From: a virus
DNA: 31,720 nt
Reading direction: 5' to 3' (one strand)
IMG/VR virus record: IMGVR_UViG_3300008117_000190
Location: 1-31,720 of that record
Shown: positions 14,988-23,065 of the stretch, piece after piece
Layout: each line of letters begins with the position of its first letter
How positions within the stretch are numbered: the stretch's first letter is position 1
Program-made: the position numbers and the translations under genes
The notes under the pieces: model-generated
Told to the model about the DNA's origin: nothing
The model's database searches: none
The model's input: only the letters and a program-made list of their open reading frames with translations

Positions 14988-15827
14988 CTAGGAGCTGCGC
15001 CCGAAAAAATTTGATAGATCCAACACCAGGGGTTGTTCGTAGTCCTTGCTACAGTGACTACAGGTCAACTTCAGCGGTTTGAGATTGCTGGCACTGCGTT
15101 TGGCAATGGCAGCATCTTTGATAGCATTGAAAATCTGACTGCTACAGTTGGTTAAAAATTCCAAGATCTGTGATTCATCATCTACTATGACATCATCGGT
15201 GCGTATGCTACCAATGCTGCGACTCAGTGCTTTGATGGTTCCTTCGGTTACTTTCAAAATGAGATCATTGATCTGTTGCAGTCGATCAGCATTGGTAAGA
15301 TCTGCTGTGGGCATGATTTCTGCTAGTTTTTGCTCGTTGAAGTGATCTTGATTGGTTTCGTTGATTTCTTTATAGGTCAAAGGTCTGAACATGATTTCAA
15401 AGTTGCCAATCACTGTGGATTTTTGATACTCGCTGCGGCCTATCATGGCCAGCTGATGGTTTAGATCTATCACATACTCTGATGTTTCTTGACAGTGCGT
15501 GCAGGATCCAGTGACATCTATGTCCTTGCCGTAGGTGGCAATCTTGATGGCTATCAACATAGCGTCAAGATCGATACTGGGCACTGCCCAGGCATTTTTC
15601 ACATTGGGTATGCAACTCTGTATGAGACTGATCACACTGGAGCCGTTGAACAGCGCATCAGGAGTCTTGTTCAGTATCTCATCCCGCACAGTCATGGGAT
15701 ACACTGGAAGTTCTCCGTTTTCAGGCATGTCAAGATCATTGGGTCCATAGTGTAGTCCGTTTGAAGGTAGTCGCAAAAATATCGTGGGCTGCCTAAAATA
15801 GCGAGTCAAAGGGTTAAAAGATGTCAT
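14988..15827 (-). CDS. 26: Baseplate hub protein gp26-like
   Basis: 279 aa from the ATG at 15827 (MTSFNPLTRYFRQP), the usual family start. An in-frame ATG nine codons earlier (15854) would overlap the late box at 15855-15862 and is rejected. Family marks are the FRQPTIFLRLPSNG start, GELPVYPMTVRDEI, NVKNAW-VPSIDLDAML, and two Cys pairs, CTHCQE near residue 110 and CSHCSKDY near 255, probably a zinc site. T4 gp26 (208 aa) is part of the central baseplate hub. Together with the following small gene it forms a two-gene leftward unit divergent from the tape measure. Confidence 0.8.
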   Translation of the reverse strand: MTSFNPLTRYFRQPTIFLRLPSNGLHYGPNDLDMPENGELPVYPMTVRDEILNKTPDALFNGSSVISLIQSCIPNVKNAWAVPSIDLDAMLIAIKIATYGKDIDVTGSCTHCQETSEYVIDLNHQLAMIGRSEYQKSTVIGNFEIMFRPLTYKEINETNQDHFNEQKLAEIMPTADLTNADRLQQINDLILKVTEGTIKALSRSIGSIRTDDVIVDDESQILEFLTNCSSQIFNAIKDAAIAKRSASNLKPLKLTCSHCSKDYEQPLVLDLSNFFGRSS

Positions 15828-15837
15828 TTTTCTGTCC

Positions 15838-15845
15838 AATAAATA
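15838..15845 (+). promoter_or_regulatory. Late promoter box AATAAATA for the tape measure gene
   Basis: The octamer differs from the T4 late box by one base and ends 28 bases before the tape-measure ATG. It lies face to face with an opposite box at 15855-15862. Confidence 0.55.
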
Positions 15846-15854
15846 AGGTAACAC

Positions 15855-15862
15855 TACTTATT
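15855..15862 (-). promoter_or_regulatory. Late promoter box AATAAGTA for gp26
   Basis: Reads AATAAGTA on the minus strand, sharing the TAAGTA ending with the boxes at 18264 and 24352. It lies 27 bases upstream of the gp26 ATG at 15827 and so supports that start over the earlier one at 15854. Confidence 0.5.
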
Positions 15863-15873
15863 GCGGTTAAACA

Positions 15874-18258
15874 ATGGATCAACAATATCTAAGAGAATTT
15901 GCCGAAGCAACCAAACGTGCCCAAGAAGAAATTCAAAAATACGGCGCAGTTACTGCTGGCACCGCACAGCAGTTAGAACAACTGCAAAAAGTACAACAAG
16001 CACAGATCCTCAACGCTAAAAAATGGAGTGTGGCTGCTGGCGCTGCTGCTGGCGCTGCTACGCAACTTGGCTCATCCTTGCTGGCCGGTGATACCAGTGC
16101 CAAAGCTTCGGCCAAGGCCTTGTCGTCATTTGCTGGGGAAATTGGTGATCTAGTCAGCGGCTTGTCTATGCTCATGCCCGGCGGCATAATCATCAAGGGT
16201 CTGACATTTGTTGGAGGCCAGCTGCTGAAACTGGGCGGCAAATACTTTGAAAAAGTAGCAGAGACCACTGACTCACTGTATACCAGTTTGTACAAATTAC
16301 GTGACACAGGACTGGCCACCGAATCGGGCATGAGCGGCCTGGCAGGTCGCATGGTAGAACTCAACTATGGTCTCAATGAAGTAGACAAAGCAGTTGCCTT
16401 GCTCAGTAGCAATGCTCAGACTCTGGGTGACTTTGGCGGTACCGCAGAAAAAGGCGCTATCGCATTTGGTGAATTTTCAGACAATCTACGAAAAAATGCC
16501 AACAGTACCTTTGTGGGCCTGCGTAGATTGACAGGCAGCCAAGACGAACTGAACAAAAGACAAGCAGTTTACATCAATCTGCAGACTCAGTTGGGCAACA
16601 AGACCAATGTTTCCATAGCAGAGTTTGAACGCATGACCAAAGCCACTGATGCACTCAGCAAGGCATTTGGTGTCAGTACCGATGAGTTAGACAAGAATCG
16701 CAAGCGAAATCTTGCTGAAACTGCCATGAGGTCTTTGGTACAACAGATGTCTGCTGGTGGTAAAGAAATGGCAGCACGCGGCGAGCAGATGCTAGAAGAA
16801 GTGGGTGTGCTACAAGCTCGAGGTGCAAGCAAAACAGCCGATGGTGTCAAAGCAGCACTGACAGGACAATTTGGCAGCGAAGATTATAAAAAATTACAGT
16901 TGGCAGCAGCAGCTGCAGGCGTGGATCTCAACAAACAAGTGGCCGACATCAAGACCGGCAAACAAACAGTCTTGGGTATGACGACATTGATAGCCCAAGG
17001 CGGACAAAAACTACAGGCAACTATGGGTCGAGTGGCTCAGCAAACACCCGAGATAATGGAAGAAACTTTTGGTTCATTACCGGAACTGCTAGATCTTGCA
17101 GCAGCCGGCGATCTTAAAAATCGCCAAGAACAAGGTGCCAAGTCCGCCGATGCCATGACCAAAGGATTAGATGCTGCCACTGAAGCCGAAAACAAAAGAC
17201 GTATCGCTGCCGAACAAGTTCGTAACAGTCTACAGAGTTTCGTGGAAGCAGGCATAGTGCCTGCTACCAGTGCGTTGAAGACCATGACTGAGACTATCAA
17301 CAAACTCACTGGCCAGAGAGCCGAGGCCCTGCGGGCACAAGAAAGATCGCCCAGTGGACTCGGCGGTGCGGCTGCAGGAGCTGCTGCTCTGGGGGCAGGA
17401 GGAGCTGTCATTGGATCAGTGGTACCAGGTGTGGGCACAGTTGCAGGTGGTGTCATTGGTGGCATAGTTGGCGGTATAGCAGGTGCCCTTGGTCTGATAG
17501 ATCATTCCTATGTAGATGCCTTCAAGACCAATCCCGACGATGTGATTGATTTTGGTGATAAAAGTGGATCACGGCAGGCTTTTGAAGGGTTAGATCCCAA
17601 AACCAAAGAAGATTTTTTAAAAATGGCCACCGAGTACCACAAGGAGACCAAAGAAAAAGTCAAATTAACTTCGGCATTTAGAACACGCGAAGATCAAGAA
17701 CGCCTCAAGGCCAATGAATCTAAAAACGCAGGCAGGCCCGTGGCTGCACCAGGAACAAGTTTACACGAAAAAGGCAAGGCCGTGGACATTGATACTGCTC
17801 AGGCACGCAAGATCAAGGCCATGGGCCTGCACGAAAAATACGGTTTTGCCAACGACATTCCTAATGATCCTGTGCATTTCTACAAAAAAGGATACAAAGA
17901 TGGCGGCATTGCCGACGGTCCCGAATCAGGTTATACAGCACTGTTGCACGGACTAGAAGCCATAGTGCCTCTCGCCAACAATCGCAGCATACCTGTGAGT
18001 TTCCGTGATTCTGCACCAATGGGCATGAACTCGGATGCCATGTTCTCAGATACGCTGCCCAAGATCAACGAATCAATGACACAGCAAAGTCAATTTTTAG
18101 AACAACAACTGCAGAAATCCGAAGCCATGCTACAAGCTCTAAATCGTTTTGCCAGCGCAGATCAGATGCAGATCATGATAGATAAACTGCAGAACATCAG
18201 CGATAAAATGAACACCAACAACGACATCAACTCCAAAATACTCCAGCAGCAGATGTAA
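15874..18258 (+). CDS. Tail tape measure protein with C-terminal M15-type peptidase domain
   Basis: 794 aa. Residues 1-480 are mainly helical, with Ala/Gly-rich hydrophobic stretches near 45-75 and 95-115, as in tape measure proteins. Residues about 490-545 are a long Gly/Ala/Val run (GGAVIGSVVPGVGTVAGG and following), a glycine-zipper type membrane-active segment. Residues about 575-680 form a VanY/M15-like zinc peptidase domain: TSAFRTREDQERL, then SLHEKGKAVDID giving H631 and D638, then DPVHFY giving H668. That is the full SxHxxGxAxD plus terminal His set. The last 60 residues are a coiled coil. It plausibly sets tail length and cuts peptide cross-links during DNA entry. It stands in for T4 gp29, with which I see no clear sequence match. 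Confidence 0.75.
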   Translation: MDQQYLREFAEATKRAQEEIQKYGAVTAGTAQQLEQLQKVQQAQILNAKKWSVAAGAAAGAATQLGSSLLAGDTSAKASAKALSSFAGEIGDLVSGLSMLMPGGIIIKGLTFVGGQLLKLGGKYFEKVAETTDSLYTSLYKLRDTGLATESGMSGLAGRMVELNYGLNEVDKAVALLSSNAQTLGDFGGTAEKGAIAFGEFSDNLRKNANSTFVGLRRLTGSQDELNKRQAVYINLQTQLGNKTNVSIAEFERMTKATDALSKAFGVSTDELDKNRKRNLAETAMRSLVQQMSAGGKEMAARGEQMLEEVGVLQARGASKTADGVKAALTGQFGSEDYKKLQLAAAAAGVDLNKQVADIKTGKQTVLGMTTLIAQGGQKLQATMGRVAQQTPEIMEETFGSLPELLDLAAAGDLKNRQEQGAKSADAMTKGLDAATEAENKRRIAAEQVRNSLQSFVEAGIVPATSALKTMTETINKLTGQRAEALRAQERSPSGLGGAAAGAAALGAGGAVIGSVVPGVGTVAGGVIGGIVGGIAGALGLIDHSYVDAFKTNPDDVIDFGDKSGSRQAFEGLDPKTKEDFLKMATEYHKETKEKVKLTSAFRTREDQERLKANESKNAGRPVAAPGTSLHEKGKAVDIDTAQARKIKAMGLHEKYGFANDIPNDPVHFYKKGYKDGGIADGPESGYTALLHGLEAIVPLANNRSIPVSFRDSAPMGMNSDAMFSDTLPKINESMTQQSQFLEQQLQKSEAMLQALNRFASADQMQIMIDKLQNISDKMNTNNDINSKILQQQM

Positions 18259-18263
18259 AACCC

Positions 18264-18271
18264 GCTAAGTA
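18264..18271 (+). promoter_or_regulatory. Late promoter box GCTAAGTA for portal gene 20
   Basis: The octamer lies between the tape measure stop (18258) and the gp20 ATG (18294), with AAGGAT following as the ribosome site. It is identical to the box at 24352. Confidence 0.5.
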
Positions 18272-18293
18272 ATAGCAAGGATCCCACACACCT

Positions 18294-20030
18294 ATGTCTT
18301 GGAAAAAACACTTTAAAGTAGCCAACCCCGGCGACGGCTCCATGAGCCCCATATCAGGCAGCACAGCGCAGAGCCGCAACTATGGCGCAGATTTTGGTTT
18401 CCGTAACTATGCGTCACGCTTGCCTGAAGTGTATTCGGGCCATCCCAACCGTATTGAACGCTATAATCAGTATGAAGCCATGGACACTGATGCACAGATC
18501 AATGCCTGTTTGGACATTATCTCTGAATTTTCCACGCAAAAAAACCTGCAAAACGGCACCAGTTTCAATGTCAAGTACAAGGAAAAAGCCACAGATCATG
18601 AAGTAAAAATCATCAAAGAACAGCTGCAGGCCTGGGTCAAACTCAACAAGTTTGATCAGCGTATGTTCAAGATGTTCCGCAATGTGATCAAGTACGGCGA
18701 TCAGGTGTTTATCCGTGATCCACAGACTTTTGAACTGTACTATGTGGACATGACCAAGGTCAGCCGTGTAATCGTTAACGAATCAGAAGGCAAGCGCCCT
18801 GAGCAGTACATTGTGCGTGACATCAACCCCAACTTCCAGAATCTAACTATCTCAGCCATTGCCACAGACGCTGCCTATGCCAATCAGCCGCAGCAGGGCT
18901 CCTGGGGCGGTCAGCCGGGCTATACAGTGCCTTCAAATCCGTTCAATCAAGGATCACGTTTCAGTCTCAGCCAAAACGAGTCGGCTATCGCTGCTGAACA
19001 CGTGGTGCATTTGAGTCTGTCAGAAGGTTTGGATTTCTACTGGCCATTTGGACAAAGCATACTGGAAAGCATTTTCAAGGTCTACAAGCAGAAAGAACTG
19101 CTAGAAGATTCCATCCTGATATATCGTGTACAGCGTGCGCCAGAGCGGCGTGTGTTTTACATCGACGTGGGCAACATGCCTTCGCACTTGGCCATGCAGT
19201 TTGTTGAGCGTGTGAAAAACGAAATACATCAGCGACGTATTCCTACCTTGACCGGTGGAAGCATGAACATCTTGGATGCCACCTACAATCCACTCAGCAT
19301 CAACGAAGATTACTTTTTTCCACAGACAGCAGAAGGTCGCGGATCTCGGGTAGAAATGCTGCAAGGTGGCCAGGCCGTGGGCGAGATCGACGATCTCAAG
19401 TATTTCAACAACATGATGATGCGTGGACTGCGTGTGCCTTCATCTTACTTGCCCACTGGTCCCGATGACTCTACCACACCACTCAGCGATGGGCGTGTGG
19501 GCACAGCACTCATACAAGAATTCCGTTTCAACGAATACTGCAAACGTCTACAGCAGTTGATACTGCACAAGTTGGATGATGAGTTCAAGATGTTCATGCG
19601 CTGGCGTGGATTCAACATTGATTCCAGTTTGTTTGATCTGGAATTCAATCCACCGCAGAACTTTGCTGCTTACCGTGAAGCAGAGTTGGATACCAGCAGG
19701 GTCAGCACTTTTACCACTTTGGAACCACTGCCTTATATGAGCAAGCGTTTCTTGCTGAAACGTTATCTGGGTCTGACCGAAGAAGAAGTGTTGGAAAACG
19801 AAGAAATGTGGCGCGAAGAGCGCGACGAGCCTGCAGCACAAGGCAGCCAAGGTTCAGAACTGCGTTCAGTGGGCATCAGTCCTGGAGGATTTGAAGCAGA
19901 TCTTGCAGGACTGCCACCCGAAGGCGCGGGTGCTGGAGACCTGGGTGCAGATGATCTTGGAGCACCCGGAGCAGCAGCACCGCCTGCAGCCAGCACTATC
20001 ACTGCGCCTGGTGCACCACCAGCAGTTTGA
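18294..20030 (+). CDS. 20: Portal vertex protein gp20
   Basis: 578 aa (T4 gp20 is 524). The family core is well kept: RIERYNQYEAMDTDAQINACL, IISEFSTQ, VIKYGDQVFI, SIFKVYKQKELLEDSILIYR, VFYIDVGNMP, INEDYFFPQTAEGRGSRVE and RVPSSYL. The portal is the dodecameric ring through which DNA is packaged and to which the tail attaches; it also nucleates prohead assembly. The last 60 residues are an Ala/Gly/Pro-rich tail that looks disordered. The gene heads the head-assembly series 20-core-21-22-23, as in T4. The start is preceded by AAGGAT and a late-type box. Confidence 0.95.
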   Translation: MSWKKHFKVANPGDGSMSPISGSTAQSRNYGADFGFRNYASRLPEVYSGHPNRIERYNQYEAMDTDAQINACLDIISEFSTQKNLQNGTSFNVKYKEKATDHEVKIIKEQLQAWVKLNKFDQRMFKMFRNVIKYGDQVFIRDPQTFELYYVDMTKVSRVIVNESEGKRPEQYIVRDINPNFQNLTISAIATDAAYANQPQQGSWGGQPGYTVPSNPFNQGSRFSLSQNESAIAAEHVVHLSLSEGLDFYWPFGQSILESIFKVYKQKELLEDSILIYRVQRAPERRVFYIDVGNMPSHLAMQFVERVKNEIHQRRIPTLTGGSMNILDATYNPLSINEDYFFPQTAEGRGSRVEMLQGGQAVGEIDDLKYFNNMMMRGLRVPSSYLPTGPDDSTTPLSDGRVGTALIQEFRFNEYCKRLQQLILHKLDDEFKMFMRWRGFNIDSSLFDLEFNPPQNFAAYREAELDTSRVSTFTTLEPLPYMSKRFLLKRYLGLTEEEVLENEEMWREERDEPAAQGSQGSELRSVGISPGGFEADLAGLPPEGAGAGDLGADDLGAPGAAAPPAASTITAPGAPPAV

Positions 20031-20038
20031 CAAAATCA

Positions 20039-20046
20039 AGTAAATA
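20039..20046 (+). promoter_or_regulatory. Late-type box AGTAAATA just before the 73-aa gene
   Basis: The box ends only five bases before the ATG at 20052. With T4 spacing the transcript would begin at the start codon itself, so it either makes a leaderless message or is a chance match. Confidence 0.3.
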
Positions 20047-20051
20047 TCATT

Positions 20052-20273
20052 ATGAATTTTCTTGAATTATTTGACAAAGAGCCCGAAGGCTATCAGGACT
20101 TACAGGACGACAACAGCCGTCCTAAACTGCGCCAACTGCGTAAAACCAAACTTACCTTGACTCAGATCAATAAAATACGCCGTATGCAAGAAGTGCGCAA
20201 GTTTGAGTACGATGAGAAATTAAAGTACATCCGCAAACAGTATGCACCGCCTCCTGCGGTGCCGGGCTTATGA
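20052..20273 (+). CDS. Small basic protein after the portal gene
   Basis: A 73-aa protein starting MNFLELFDKEPEGYQDL, followed by a strongly basic helix (LRQLRKTKLTLTQINKIRRM, then EVRKFEYDEKLKYIRKQY) and a Pro-rich end. Small proteins of this kind follow the portal gene in many environmental T4-like phages. The position corresponds to T4 gene 67, a prohead core component, but gp67 is acidic and I see no sequence match, so I do not use the name. A head-assembly role is inferred from its place between gp20 and the core genes. A strong terminator follows 37 bases later. Confidence 0.65.
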   Translation: MNFLELFDKEPEGYQDLQDDNSRPKLRQLRKTKLTLTQINKIRRMQEVRKFEYDEKLKYIRKQYAPPPAVPGL

Positions 20274-20310
20274 TACAGCCCAAGTCATAATACATAAATA
20301 TTTCTACCAG

Positions 20311-20338
20311 AAAACCAGCCATAAGTGGCTGGTTTTTT
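20311..20338 (+). terminator. Rho-independent terminator after the portal unit
   Basis: AAAACCAGCCA pairs with TGGCTGGTTTT over 11 bp with a TAAG loop, followed by T residues. It separates gp20 and the 73-aa gene from the core/protease/scaffold/capsid unit. Confidence 0.9.
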
Positions 20339-20347
20339 AATATGTGC

Positions 20348-20355
20348 AGTAAATA
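20348..20355 (+). promoter_or_regulatory. Late promoter box AGTAAATA for the prohead core unit
   Basis: Lies just after the terminator and 38 bases ahead of the 292-aa core gene, whose ribosome site is AAGGAA. It restarts transcription for the core, gp21, gp22 and gp23 genes. Confidence 0.5.
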
Positions 20356-20393
20356 ACTCTACACAAACCTTATTCTAGAAAAGGAACCAAAAA

Positions 20394-21272
20394 ATGTCAA
20401 GCAAGTTTGAAAAACTCATTGAGTACGTCATTAACGACGAAGAACAAAAGGCTCGTGACCTTTTTCACGAAATCGTAGTGGAAAAAAGCCGTGGTATCTA
20501 TGAAGACCTCATGGCAGCAGAACTCAAAGAAGAATCCGATGAGGATTTGGAAGAATCTGCAGATGAAGAAATGGAAGAGTCCATGGAAATGGAAACCATG
20601 GGCGGCGATGCAGCAGATCAACTGATGAACGATATCAGTGCCAATGTTGATGCCGATGAAACAGCCATGGAAGATGACGAAGAAGTCATGGACATGGGTG
20701 CCGAAGAAGAAATGGTTGGCGGCGATGATTTTGCCGACGAAATGGGCGCAGGCGGCGATCTCGAAGGTGATATCGCCAGCATTGACAGCAAACTAGACGA
20801 ACTACTGGCCAAATTTGAAGAAGTCATTGGCGGCGACGATGGTATGGTCGACGGCGAAGAAGACGATGAAATGACCATGGGTTCAGAAGTAGAAGCCGAA
20901 GAAGAAGAAGTTGAGGAAAGCCTAGCAGAAAACGTTCAACTGCAAAAAGTTGCTGTTGACCGTGGTGATCGTTTGGCAGGTCAAGGCACAACAGGCGGTG
21001 ACAAACTGCGTGTTGACTCCAAAAGCCCAAACGCTAACAATGCCGGCGCCAGTGTAACTGGTTCGGTGGCCAAACCTGCTTCCAGCAAGTTTACTGCTGA
21101 AAACCCCGATGGTACCAAAGCACCAACAACACAAAAAGCACCTGACATTGAGTCTGGCCTGCAGAACACTGCTGGTAAAAACATGGCTCCCATGAAACCT
21201 GCTACCAAGCCCACGCTGAGCCAGGCTTCGGGTGTTAACACCAAGAGTCCTTTAAAAGCAATCAAGAGCTAA
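20394..21272 (+). CDS. Acidic prohead core protein (gp68-like position)
   Basis: 292 aa. Residues 1-45 form a conserved-looking segment (SKFEKLIEYVINDEEQKARD, then FHEIVVEKSRGIYEDLM) seen at the start of head-core proteins of environmental T4-like phages. Residues 45-180 are extremely acidic (runs of Glu and Asp with Met). The remainder is a Lys/Pro/Thr/Ala-rich, probably disordered tail. T4 has the small core proteins gp67 and gp68 at this place. The acidic character and the position just before gp21 suggest a scaffold component removed by the protease. The ATG is preceded by AAGGAA. Confidence 0.68.
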   Translation: MSSKFEKLIEYVINDEEQKARDLFHEIVVEKSRGIYEDLMAAELKEESDEDLEESADEEMEESMEMETMGGDAADQLMNDISANVDADETAMEDDEEVMDMGAEEEMVGGDDFADEMGAGGDLEGDIASIDSKLDELLAKFEEVIGGDDGMVDGEEDDEMTMGSEVEAEEEEVEESLAENVQLQKVAVDRGDRLAGQGTTGGDKLRVDSKSPNANNAGASVTGSVAKPASSKFTAENPDGTKAPTTQKAPDIESGLQNTAGKNMAPMKPATKPTLSQASGVNTKSPLKAIKS

Positions 21273-21277
21273 TCTAG

Positions 21278-21928
21278 ATGTTTAAAGGGAACCGTCACTT
21301 ACAAGAAGTTCTCAGTTACGATGCTGCCAAGATCGTGGTTGAGAGCCGAGAAGAAGCTCCAGGTAAAGAGCCCTCCACTTTCATGGAAGGCATCTTTATC
21401 CAGGGTGACGTTAAAAACGCCAATGGACGAGTTTACCCAGTGCAACAGATTAGATCAGCAGTGGATCAGCTCAATGAGCAGATCAACGGTGGATTCTCTG
21501 TGTGCGGTGAAGTAGATCATCCAGAAGATTTAAAAATTAATCTAGACCGTGTGAGCCATATGATCCAGAAAATGTGGATGGATGGCCCCAACGGCATAGG
21601 TAAACTGAAGTTGTTACCCACACCCATGGGCAAGTTAGTTGATACAATGCTGCAGTCGGGTGTGAAATTAGGAGTTTCGAGTCGCGGATCAGGTAATGTT
21701 GATGACGCGACCGGACGTGTCAGTGACTTTGAAATAGTCACTGTCGACATCGTGGCACAGCCATCAGCACCAAACGCTTATCCTCGAACAGTGTATGAAA
21801 GCCTCATGAACATGAGATACGGACATAGAATGTTTGATATGAGCAAGAATGCTGTGGGCGGTGACACACTTGCACAGAAACACTTGAAGAACGAGATTGT
21901 CAAGTTCATCAAGGATCTGAAGATTTAG
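21278..21928 (+). CDS. 21: Prohead core protease gp21
   Basis: 216 aa (T4 gp21 is 212). The herpesvirus-assemblin-like serine protease motifs are clear: FMEGIFIQGDVKNANGRVYP, then GEVDHPEDL giving the catalytic His at 81, then LGVSSRGSG giving the nucleophile Ser at about 134-135, then DIVAQPSAPNAYP. The enzyme is activated inside the prohead and cleaves scaffold and capsid after an L/I-x-E motif. The start lies five bases after the preceding stop, with the ribosome site in the end of the upstream gene. It lies between core protein and scaffold as in T4. Confidence 0.93.
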   Translation: MFKGNRHLQEVLSYDAAKIVVESREEAPGKEPSTFMEGIFIQGDVKNANGRVYPVQQIRSAVDQLNEQINGGFSVCGEVDHPEDLKINLDRVSHMIQKMWMDGPNGIGKLKLLPTPMGKLVDTMLQSGVKLGVSSRGSGNVDDATGRVSDFEIVTVDIVAQPSAPNAYPRTVYESLMNMRYGHRMFDMSKNAVGGDTLAQKHLKNEIVKFIKDLKI

Positions 21929-21937
21929 GAGATCGTA

Positions 21938-23038
21938 ATGCTAGACGCAATCAAACCATTGCTAGATAGCCAACTGATCAACGAGTCAACTGGTGAAGCC
22001 ATCACAGAAGCATTTGAGGCCAAACTAAATGAAGCTCGTGAGCAGGTGCGTGCAGAACTCCGTGAGGAATTTGCACAACGCTATGAGCATGACAAGTCAG
22101 TTATGGTCGAAGCCCTAGATCGCATGGTAACCGAAGGCCTCAAAGCAGAAATGCAAGAGTTCCAAGAAGAGCGCCGTGGTCTCAATGAAGACCGTGTGCG
22201 TTTCCAAGTCAAGATGAAAGAATCAGCCGAGAAGTTTAACAACTTCATGGTTGGTAAACTTGCTGAGGAAATCAAGGAACTACGTTCGGATCGTCGCACT
22301 CATACCGAGAGCGTGGATCGTTTAGAACGATTTGTAATTGAAGCTTTGGCTCGTGAGATTACTGAATTTGCCCAGGACAAGCGTGACGTGGTTAACACCA
22401 AAGTCAAACTTGTGTCTGAAGCCAAGAAGCAACTCACAGCATTGAAACAGCAGTTTGTAAAAGAATCTGCTGCCAAGTTAGGTCAGCGTGTTGCTGAACA
22501 TCTACGTTCTGAACTTACTCAGCTCAAAGAAGACGTTAAAATTGCTCGAGAGAACAATTTTGGTCGTCGTATCTTTGAAGCATATGTCACAGAGTTTGCA
22601 GGCACTCATCTCAATGAGAATGCCGAAGTACGCAAGCTCCGGGCTGTGATTGCTGACAAAGAACAGAAATTGGCCGAAGCCATTGAATCAACTCGTACTG
22701 CCAAAGTATTGGTTGAGAACAAGGAACGTGAAGTTCGTATGATCAAGGAGTCCACAGAGCGTAGCCGCACTATGGATGAATTGCTCTCTCCTTTAAACGA
22801 GGAAAAAGCAGAAATCATGCGTAACTTACTAGAAAGCGTGCAAACACCTCGTCTTCGCACTGCTTTTGAAAAGTATCTACCAGCAGTTCTTGAGAACGCC
22901 GCTCGGAAAGTGGCTGTTGCAAAACAGACCATTACCGAAAGCGTACACAAAGAAGTCACTGGTGATAAATCTGCCGTCAAACCCAAGTCTGATGACGCAT
23001 CAAACGTCATTGAGCTCAAGAGACTGGCAGGGCTTTAA
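21938..23038 (+). CDS. 22: Major prohead scaffold protein gp22
   Basis: A 366-aa protein that is almost entirely charged helix and coiled coil (FEAKLNEAREQVRAELREEF, then long Lys/Glu/Arg heptads through residue 280), with a C-terminal part LSPLNEEKAEIMRNLLESVQ and TPRLRTAFEKYLPAVLE typical of environmental gp22. It lies between gp21 and gp23, the invariant T4 order. It is longer than T4 gp22 (269 aa). The protein forms the inner scaffold and is degraded by gp21. AGGAG precedes the ATG. Confidence 0.88.
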   Translation: MLDAIKPLLDSQLINESTGEAITEAFEAKLNEAREQVRAELREEFAQRYEHDKSVMVEALDRMVTEGLKAEMQEFQEERRGLNEDRVRFQVKMKESAEKFNNFMVGKLAEEIKELRSDRRTHTESVDRLERFVIEALAREITEFAQDKRDVVNTKVKLVSEAKKQLTALKQQFVKESAAKLGQRVAEHLRSELTQLKEDVKIARENNFGRRIFEAYVTEFAGTHLNENAEVRKLRAVIADKEQKLAEAIESTRTAKVLVENKEREVRMIKESTERSRTMDELLSPLNEEKAEIMRNLLESVQTPRLRTAFEKYLPAVLENAARKVAVAKQTITESVHKEVTGDKSAVKPKSDDASNVIELKRLAGL

Positions 23039-23065
23039 TCTTACGACAAGAAACAGGAGAGAATC

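Noticed and set aside
15828-15854. Nine-codon N-terminal extension of gp26
   Set aside because: The upstream ATG abuts the late promoter box; the family N-terminus begins at the ATG at 15827.
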